Shown here: positions 47,274 through 55,676 of the stretch, piece after piece
Position numbering within the stretch: the first letter of the stretch is position 1
Layout: the number at the start of each line of letters is the position of its first letter
Assembly: GCF_012489685.1 (NCBI RefSeq)
Contig: NC_080046.1
Span: 41,503,176 to 41,567,175, forward strand
Origin: Lotus japonicus
Taxonomy: Eukaryota; Streptophyta; Magnoliopsida; Fabales; Fabaceae
Length of the DNA stretch: 64,000 bases
Direction: 5' to 3'
Position numbers and translations under genes: made by a program
The notes under the pieces: model-generated
Told to the model about the DNA's origin: nothing
The model's database searches: none
Seen by the model: only the letters and a program-made list of their open reading frames with translations

Positions 47274-48046
47274 CGTATTGATATAACAGCATCAGATAGG
47301 TTTTGAAACACATAATTTTCAAAACCCATTTCCCTCCCCAAATCACTCCCTCTTCAAATCTCTCCCAAACTTGCGTTCCACCACTCCAAGCTTCGGTCCC
47401 ATCATCATCAAAGCTTCCTCAAAGCACCGGAACTCCCATTCCATTACATTCAAAAGGTAAGTTTGATTTTTATTGATTCTCTCACATTGATTGATGATTA
47501 GAGGTAGTTGATGGATTATTAGGTGAATGTTGAACACTAGGGTTGTTGATTATTGATTAGAGGTAGGTTTTATTGACTGAAATGGCATGAAACGGCCATG
47601 GGCACGAGTGGGTCGTTTCCAGTTCTGGTTCTGGATTACTGTAAAATCGAAAAAACATTTTCCGATTCTGTAATGGAAAATGTTTTTCCGATTCTGTAAT
47701 GGGAAAACATTTCCCGATTGTAAACCAGTTTAAGCCAGTTGAAGCCAGTTTTTTTAAGCCAGTTTTTTTTTAGTTTTCCTCCATCTATTGGGCTGAATAT
47801 TTTGTACAAATTTTCAAATATTTTAGTGTCATGACACTGGGAAAGGGTGTTGATGGTATCGGCTTATTAGAACTAGGGAACTTTCTTAATGTTGCATTTT
47901 AGTTATCTAGATTGACAAATTAGAAAGGGTGTTGATGCTATATGAGAGATGTTTGTTGCTATATGAGAGATGTTTGTACAAGTTGTAACTGTTAAAGTTG
48001 TTCAAGTTGTAATTTGATGTTAAATTTGTTTGCTTTTCATAGGAGA

Positions 48047-50324
48047 ATGAAGGGCGGGAGGAAGAGGTCTCGATCTTCTACAGTCGATGATGCAGAGGAT
48101 CGACACGAGCGCTTGCATGCTTCTACGCGGCGCGGCGACCATCGAGCAGCTAGTCAGGCGGTTGAGGCTTCGGCCCCGTCTCCGTCTCCGTCTGCTACTC
48201 CGGCCGGGGCTCCGTCTCCGTGTCCGTCTGCTACAGCTCCGTCAGGTGTCCATCTACTACAGCTCCGTCAGGTACTCCGGCTGAGCCTCAGCCTCATCCT
48301 ACTCCGGTCTCTCCGATGGTTGAGTTACCTCTTGAGGAGACATCTGGCGAGCAGTCTTCTTCGGAGCCCAGTGGCGAGGAGTCTACTTCTGAGACTGCTT
48401 CTGAGGCCAGTGGTGAGGAGGAGGAGCCTCTTATTCTCCAGGAGGAGATTGATGCTGCTGATGTGGTGCCAGAGGAGGGGGCACAGGGCGGTGCGGATGA
48501 CGACCTCATCCAGAGGGTGGCACCGTTTCCCGGGGGGCCTGAGGATCTTTCGCTTCTTGCGCATTATCCTGACCACAAGGCTCCTTGGACGTGGCAGGCA
48601 CTTCTTCGCACAGACCCGCGGTACGTGGACCGTCGGACATTGAGGGTGGCCACTGTTGGGGGGAAGGTATGGAACCTCCCCTGTGATGGCGATTTAGAGG
48701 CCCACACACATGTGCGACAGCTGCTGCAGCAGACGAGTTTGTATCACCTGCCTTGGTGCGGGTTACCGGAGACAGACCCAGCTGTCATACTGGCCCTTGT
48801 TGAGAGATGGCATGAGGAGACGAGTAGCTTCCACATGTCGTTCGGGGAGATGACTATCACCCTGGACGATGTGTCGGCTCTTCTCCATCTTCCCACAGGG
48901 TCGAGGTTCTACACTCCGGGCAGAGGGGAGCGAGATGAGGTTGCAGCGCTCTGCGCCCAGCTCCTGGGAGGATCTGTTGCTGATTATCTGGTTGAGTTTG
49001 AGGCGGCGGGTGGCCAGAACATTCGGTTCATTACTCTGAAGACCATGTACACGTCTGTTATGGATGGTATGTCTTAATCATTACTTTATTAAGTTGTATT
49101 TATTTTTAGCGTATTATTAATAACTGTTAACTTAATTCATTTCATTGTAGAGGGACACTATGAGGATGCTGCTAGGATCTGGCTGGTGAACCAGCTTGGT
49201 GCCACCCTCTTTGCCAGCAAGAGTGGTGGTTACCACACTACTGTCTACTGGATCGGGATGCTTGAGGACCTCGGTCGCGTGTCGGAGTACGTGTGGGGTG
49301 CGATTGCGCTGGCATCGTTGTACGAACAGCTGAGTCGTGCTTCCCGCAGGAAGACAGCGCAGATTGGTGGGTTCACCTCCCTCGTGCTGTCATGGGCGTA
49401 TGAGTACATATCCAGCAGCGTCATTATCAGGACGGAGGTCCCCGGCTACACACAGGACCAGCCTAGGGCGCAGCGGTGGTCCACGTCTCGGATCGCGCAT
49501 TCCGGACTCGATGAGAGACGAGTCATGCTCGATGAGCTTACAGTGGATGATATCACATGGACCCCTTTTGAGGACCATCGAGATGTTCGACAGCGGGATC
49601 CCAGGGCCCTCTATTCCGGCTACATCAGGACACCTTACGGCCGGTCTGTGAGCCGACATCTACCAAAGCGGGTTATGCGCCAGTTTGGCTTCATACAGGA
49701 CATCCCTCGACACCCCTCTGAGATCCAGACGACGGGGTCCCTTGCTGATACCACAGATGCTGCCTATGCTGAGTTTGAGCCGCACCTCCGCCCTCAGGGG
49801 ATACCTGCTACATATCCGGGAGAGGCGGTGGAGGGTTACATGAGGTGGTATAGCAGAGTGTCCCATGTGTTCATCATCCCTGAGGATAGGAGGGAGGAGC
49901 TTAGTGCCGTGGTAAGTTTGGATTCTAAACTTGTATATTATTTTTATTCATTCAATTGTGATTTTTGTTAATGAAATTATTTTTGTATATTATTTTTATG
50001 CAGTCTGCCATACGTAGGGGTGTGGAGTTGTTGGAGCAGTCCCTGGAGGTGTCAGGTGCTCTTGCTCCAGGGACACAGCCCCGAATCCTCACGGAGAGGG
50101 CGCTCGATCTCTTTCGACGGAGTTCCTTCGTTGGTACCCAGGGAGTTGCCTTTTCTGCTATTCGAGGAGCCGCAGCTGCGGGAGGCAGAGCTCGTGGAGG
50201 CAGACCCCGTGGAGGCGGAGCTCGTGGAGGCAGAGCTCGTGGAGAGGGTGATCCTGGAGAGGGTGTTCGTGGAGGTCGAGCTCGTGGACCCAGAGGTCGC
50301 AGGGGGCGGGGTCGGGGAGAGTGA
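48047..50324 (+). pseudogene. Plant mobile domain (PMD) gene with RG-rich tail, one frameshift
   Basis: Encodes a PMD protein (the family of MAIN/MAIL1 and PP7-long forms, many copies of which are transposon-borne). Exons 48047-49066, 49151-49911 and 50004-50324; a 5'-UTR intron (about 47456-48042, gtaagt...cattttcatag-type end) precedes the ATG. The N-terminus is a basic and Pro/Ser/Ala repeat region, then acidic (SGEEEEPLILQEE). The PMD core includes LPWCGLPETDPAVILALVER, FGEMTITLDDVSALLHLPTG and, in exon 2, YWIGMLEDLG. The C-terminal ~55 residues are Gly/Arg/Ala repeats ending RGRRGRGRGE, likely nucleic-acid binding. A 1-nt frameshift inside the PSATAPSG repeats near 48243 separates the start from the core; a polymorphism or sequencing slip is possible. 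Otherwise the frame is open (~700 aa). Confidence 0.8.
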
Positions 50325-50568
50325 TTTTATTACACTTATTATGTGGGATCCATTATTATGTATATGTTAGGACTTTTTATGTTATGTTATGACTCTTGCC
50401 TCGTTTTATTTACATGTGTTATATTTTTAGTCTTAATATTATGACTCTTATAATGAAAAAAACAGAAACAACGACAACATATAAATAATTCAAAGCATGT
50501 ATTAATCCATGACAATAAGTTAAACGGTTACACAATCAAATTAAACATAAGCAACACCGAAAACAAAA

Positions 50569-51326
50569 TTATTCCTCTGTGATATCGATGAAGTCATGGG
50601 GTCCGCAATCTTTTGGGAATACCTTCACTAGGTTGGGCAATGTTATATTAAGATAACAAACAGTTCCTCTAGGTGCAAACACAGCAACCTGCAAGTGAAA
50701 TGTATACTTTAATTAAACCATGCTTAACTGTCCAAAAAATGAAGCAAGTTTCATGTTTAGGTTTCAGACCTTTTGGAGAACGAGAACAGATCCAACAGTT
50801 ATGTCATTCGCAAATTCACTGTGAGTAAAGGCCTTGCGGTGGATGCTAGCATCAACAGCACCCGTGGGGTCCTAAATTTTTGAAATCGTTTGAGAAGTAA
50901 ATAAAAACGGTTAGTCAAGGGGGACCAAAAACAAGGCCTTACAAAAGCAAGGACAAGACATACCTTGAGGGTAACTTTCGCATCTCCAAACCCATTGGGA
51001 GTGCAAGATTTGATAACAGCAACAACATTCTCCACCCTCTCAACGTTCGCTCTCAGAGAGCCCAGCGGAGTGGCTATTCCCCACTCTTGCAGGGCTGATA
51101 GCCAAGCATGTGAGTTGAAATCATGATCGGTTTCGGTTGATCCATGATCTAGCACACGCCTCACGATTTCCTGGGTCGGAATGAGTGGTGTGTTAGGGGT
51201 GGATCTACGGGCATACATGGCAGCCTGGATGGCGCCAGCCGGGCCAGGAATAAGAGGACGAGAGCTGCCAGAGTTGTTGCTTTGACCTTTGCAATGGCGG
51301 AGGAATGGATTTGGGTCTTGTTCCAT
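50569..51326 (-). CDS. HROB: HROB-like OB-fold protein carried by the MULE
   Basis: Resembles the homologous recombination OB-fold protein HROB, which in other eukaryotes works with the MCM8-MCM9 helicase in break repair. Three exons on the minus strand: 51326-50964, 50871-50770 and 50688-50569, all GT-AG, 194 aa, no stops or frameshifts. Residues 26-37 are the conserved IPGPAGAIQAAM motif. About 100-185 form the OB-fold: VIKSCTPNGFGDAKVTLK, DPTGAVDASIHRKAF, VGSVLVLQKVAVF and CYLNITLPNLVKVF. It is shorter than cellular HROB, keeping the motif and OB-fold but little else. The gene sits tail-to-tail with the PMD gene and in line with the transposase gene. I infer capture of a host gene; function in the transposon is unknown. 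Confidence 0.8.
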
Positions 51327-51418
51327 TGTGTAGAATGAGGAGTAAGAAGAAGAGGCAAGACACAATAGACAGGAAGATGAGGAATGAAGAGTAAGAAGAA
51401 GAGGCAAGACACAACAGA

Positions 51419-51426
51419 TATTTATA
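51419..51426 (-). promoter_or_regulatory. TATA box of HROB-like gene
   Basis: Minus-strand tataaata about 93 bp before the ATG at 51326, the usual place for a plant core promoter. Nearby (51345-51415) a ~50-bp stretch with agaagaagaggcaagacaca is duplicated. Confidence 0.6.
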
Positions 51427-51728
51427 GCTCAGGAGTGCGGTCAAAACATTTAAGGTGTACTGGTGGATGGTAGAAGAGTGGTTGGGGCTGGTGGTTGAGA
51501 GTAATGTCAGGGTTGGTGGTGGAGGGTAATGAAAATGAAAATGACAAGAGTACATCAAATTAACATTACCAAAAGTACATCAAATTAACATTACCAAAAG
51601 TACACGCATGAACCTGCCAATCTACGATGATGTCTAGATTTTCATCATCAACAACAACCTGTGATAAGGTCCACATTCTACCAAATTACAGAGAGTTTAC
51701 AAATTAATATTACACAATACAAGAACAT

Positions 51729-54700
51729 TCAATCTGTGGTGATGTCCACATAGTCCGCATGACCACTAAAAGCACCAAGCCAAACTTGGAATTGTGCATC
51801 ATACATGCCTAAACGTGGACCATATAGGTTGCGCCAGTATTTGGAGGCAAGATCAGCGTGCCAATCCCACTGGGGAGCAATAGTCGGCATAGGATGTCCA
51901 GGAGTTAATTGGAGCTGCATTTTAGAGAATAACCATAAAATTAGATAACTTCCACATACAAAAATTAATCGACAAGCTAGTAGGCAACTAAAATATTAGT
52001 GTATTTGGTCAAAATATACCTGTACCCAGTGATTTATCACATGTCCAATAGCTATAACAGTATGCTCATCTCGTAGGCCGACTCCTATCAGTGGAAAGTA
52101 TGTGTTACAACCCATAGAGGATAAGGATACGAGAACCAATTGGTACTTTGTGGCAACAAGGTATCCCATCTCTGGCAGTTGAAACCATTTGTCAGGGGTG
52201 ACCGGGTCACCAATAGGAAGAGTGAGACGATCATGTAAGCCATAAACAACATCTGTGCCCCACATCCTATTATACATTAACACATTGGTCTCAAGTTCTT
52301 GTATCAATGAAGCCCTAACCCAAGGCCAACCGTCCTGACCGGCGGAATGCCCCAGTAATGCAGCAATGGATCTATAGCCACAGTTACCATCATCCTCAAC
52401 ATCTGTAACTGTGTCAATATATGGATGGAGAAAGGCTGGAAAGTTACACATGAAATGGCTTGTATCAGACTTCTTCACACGCTTCTTCCTCTTTGCTGGT
52501 TGTGAAGACTTCTTTTCCTCTTTAATCTTCTTGTCAGTAAGTTCAAACGCTGAAGGATCACGAGTCAAGGATCCTATTGCTCGACCCTTGGGTTGTTTGC
52601 TCTCCTTCAACTTAGCAGTGCGGTTGGACTTTATCCGAAGCTCAGGAGTACATAGTGTACTCCTTTCAGGACAATATATCGCCTGAAGCTTCCTCCTTAC
52701 CATACTCTGCTCTCCAGTATCCAAAGAATGGAAATAACGTGTCAGTGCCTCAACTTCTGGGTGCATCTCTCCATGGTTTAGTCCGCAAATATCTGAGCTG
52801 CCAGTATCTGCAACAGGTACATGCTCCCAACTTAGGCTCTTCCAGAATGGATGAATGGCCTCGTACGGAATCCTCTCATAATCTGCAAGTTCACAGACAT
52901 GTTACATTGAATCACAAATATAAATAATTGGAATTAGTTGACAGGAGAGTGGTTGACCGGTAACCTGCAAGTTGACAACCGCAAGGTAGTCCATGAGTCT
53001 CTCTCAATAAGCAATCGCATCTGCCGCCGCAGGCGCGCATTCTTGTCAGTTCAGCATCAATGAGTTTCAGGCATTTGATTGACACAAATCCCCTAATATT
53101 TGTGTAGAAAGGGGTCTTGAAAAGGTGATCAATTTTATTCATACTGCGCTCAAACGATGCTACTATCTCAGTGTGACGATTGGTGGTCAAACTATGCGAC
53201 GCATCCCATGATGTGGCCAGGTCACCCTTACTGTTCCGCAACATCAACTTCAAGCTGGCATGTGCACCTTCAGCCCTGCAAACCAACAACGCACATGTAA
53301 GAATTAATACTGTAATAATCTATGAAATGAAATACATATAACAAGTCATAACATAATTTTTGTACCTGTTACTTGTTGTTGTTCCAAAATGCATCACATG
53401 ATTTGTCCATGCCTTGGCAAATTTCTGCTTGTGGACCAACCATGTAGTAGAACAATAAGTGGCAAATTTCAACTTGTGTTTATGCTTGCACATGTTAAAC
53501 AATTCAATCCAATGAGCTTCAAATTCTGGAACTGTTGGAGCATCTACCAATTCGGCCCACTTGTCCATAACCTCTTGAGCAAAATCATCCGTGCCAACAT
53601 ACTCTTTGCACTTTGCCAAAACACACTTGTTGATGTGCCACAAGCATAGTAAATGGGTGGTGGTGGGAAGGCTTTGTGAAGCAGCACTCAATAAGGCAAG
53701 ATCTCTGTCCGTCACAATCACTCTAGGCAACCTGGATTGGTCGGAAATCAGAGACTTCATACACTCCAATGCCCAAATGTAGTCATCTGTGGTCTCACTG
53801 CCAATGTAACAGAATGCTATTGAGTATGTTTTATCCGTGGAGGTCAGGCCAACAATCTCGAGCAAGGGTAGTTTGTATTTGCTGGTCTTGTATGTGCAAT
53901 CCATGATCTCACATATGGGAATGTGTTGAAAAGTTTGACGGCATTCGGATGAGCCCAAAATATATCTCTAATCACTTCCGATCCGGGTTCATTTCGTTCG
54001 AAGTGAACATACTTCTCACCGTCCAACTTCTTCAGCAAGTATTGTATCTCTGTCAGTGACCCACGAACGGATTGTCTGAACCGCTTGCAAACACCATAAA
54101 TTTGTTGGATGGTAGTCAAGTTTGAAGGATCTTTTTCCTTCAAGGACGCCAACATCTTTCTAGGTGGAACCCAAGTCTTAGCCTGATTTATCACGTCCTC
54201 CTTCGCCTCACTATTCAGTCGACCAACGTAATTGTGGTCAAGTAGTGACTCAGCTGCGAGATGGATGTGTCTACCGTCCATCACCTTCAACCACCAACCT
54301 GTATCATCTTTCGTACGTCGTCCTTTTAGCCTAAAAGGGCAACCTGTCTTTTGTGTTGACGTTCCTTCAACAAGATCCGGTTCTCTGTAGGGAATATACG
54401 CACCATGCTTCTCACACCCCAGAATGACATATTCTTTTCTTCCCTTCGCACCACTATCAGACTTTGTTGTCACCAAAACAAAATTATTTGCCATAGAAAT
54501 GTCGCGAACCCATTTCATAAGATCATCTTTCAAAGGGAAACGCTGTTTCAGGATAAACAAGGCATAAGGCATAAAACAAGGCATAAACAAAGCAAACAAA
54601 GCATGAAAAAATTTGTGCAATGAGTACCTGATCAGTATGATACAAATGAGAGACATCTATAGATATAATCGGAGGTTCAGCTAGTGATGGTTGCTCCTCT

Positions 54701-54768
54701 GGATTATCATTTTCCAATCCAGCAGCATGTATCAATTGTGATTCACCAAAAAAAAAGGACTCTGTCAT
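51729..54768 (-). pseudogene. FAR1/MULE transposase fused to an OTU protease domain
   Basis: Minus-strand gene with exons 54768-54628, 54542-53366, 53275-52965, 52882-52020 and 51914-51729, plus a 5'-UTR intron (54996-54771); ~892 aa. Order: N-terminal tail; FAR1-type DNA-binding region (WVRDISMANNFVLVTTKSDS, CEKHGAYIPY, KTGCPFRLKGR); MULE transposase core (MDCTYKTSKYKLPLLEIVG, VIVTDRDLAL, HLLCLWHINKCV); SWIM zinc finger (CDCLLRETHGLPCGC); Lys-rich linker (KRKKRVKKS); OTU cysteine protease domain (DVEDDGNCGYRSIAALLG ... NHW) with candidate Asp, Cys (~711) and His (~828). A single 1-nt frameshift near 53911, between FNTFPYV and the MDCTY motif, breaks this copy; the rest is open. The OTU part is joined by splice phase, not a separate gene. 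Confidence 0.85.
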
Positions 54769-55017
54769 CCCTGGAACAAAAACGGTAAATCAATAACCGA
54801 CCCTATTACGGTAAATAAAATTCCGGTACTATAACGGAATATCATAATCCGATACATTAACGGAAAATCATTTACCGATTCAGTTCACGATACAGCAGCC
54901 TAAATTACCAACTTAACTAACTAAACTAACTTCTTAAACTAACAACTAACTACTTAAACTAACTATAAATAAAGTACCAAAGCTAACACCACTTACCAGA
55001 AGTTAAAAGCTTTCCCT

Positions 55018-55075
55018 TGGTGGTGGTGGTGTTGGTGGTGGTGGTGGTGGAAATGTGGAGATGGTGGTGGTGGTG
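55018..55075. repeat. (GGT)n low-complexity run in transposase leader
   Basis: ggtggtggtggtgttggtgg-type triplets in the 5' UTR of the transposase gene; related G-rich runs continue to about 55205. The Pro/Thr-rich frames here are composition artefacts. Confidence 0.75.
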
Positions 55076-55236
55076 GGAAGGTGAAATGTGAGGGAGGAGT
55101 GGAGTAATGGTAGAATAAGGTAGTTTGGGCGAGTTATGGGGGGCTGGTGGGGGGTTGTTGGAGGGAGGAGTAATGGTGGAGGGGTTGGTGGAGGGAGGAG
55201 TAATGGTGAAAAGGTGATCAAACTGCCAGATTACCA

Positions 55237-55398
55237 ATCGGTAAATGATATACCGATATCAATATACGAATCGGTTAATGATTAACCGATATTGTTCTTC
55301 GTGTTCTGGGTAATGGGATAAAAGTGTTCATACTGAGGAACAATAACGGGAAATGATTTACCGATTGGTATTTTGACATCGGCAAATCATTTACCGAT
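55237..55398. repeat. Right subterminal palindromes of the MULE
   Basis: Four inverted-repeat motifs: 55237-55257 (atcggtaaatgatataccga), 55270-55290 (atcggttaatgattaaccga, perfect apart from the centre base), 55345-55366 (acgggaaatgatttaccgat) and 55378-55398 (atcggcaaatcatttaccga). Related, looser motifs (cggtaaatcaataaccg, ccgatacattaacgg, ggaaaatcatttaccg) lie at 54784-54880. Candidate transposase-binding sites. Confidence 0.8.
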
Positions 55399-55478
55399 GG
55401 GTAATTTTGGAATAAAAATAAAGGCTGGGGCGCGTAGCCTAAAGGGTGGGGTGCCAAACCCAAATCCCCTTACTAGTG

Positions 55479-55676
55479 TGTCAGACAAGTTTGTGTTAAT
55501 AAAGCTAGGCAAATTCAAAATTCCGCCTACTCTCGCGCCTTCTCTCAATCTACAGCCTCAAGAACGAAAGAGGTTTTCCCTTCGTCATTCTTAGATTCTT
55601 CAATCCCTCACTCTAAATTCTCCTTACTCTGACTCAATTAACATTCCCTGATTTTGGGATTTCAGGGTTCCGGACG
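55479..55676 (+). other. Leader of the WSS1 paralogue
   Basis: Starts directly after the MULE TSD and matches the leader of the WSS1 gene at 43070-43311 in blocks. The MULE therefore sits immediately upstream of, or inside, this copy's promoter. Confidence 0.55.

Larger units (their letters stand above)
47146..55469. mobile_element. 8.3-kb cargo-bearing Mutator-like element (MULE)
   Basis: Flanked by the 9-bp repeat ttactagtg (47137-47145 and 55470-55478). Terminal inverted repeats align for ~40 bp with mismatches: GGAATTGGGTTT..CACCCCA on the left, GGGGATTTGGGTTTGGCACC on the opposite strand at the right. It carries three spliced genes: a plant mobile domain gene (48047-50324, +), an HROB-like OB-fold gene (50569-51326, -) and a FAR1/MULE transposase-SWIM-OTU gene (51729-54768, -). 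Palindromic motifs cluster near both ends. It sits between two WSS1 copies. The transposase has one frameshift, so this copy looks recently disabled or needs help. Confidence 0.9.

Noticed and set aside
51996..52766. Stand-alone OTU gene
   Set aside because: Splice phases join it to the SWIM exon upstream (acceptor at 52882) and a C-terminal exon; no separate promoter seen.
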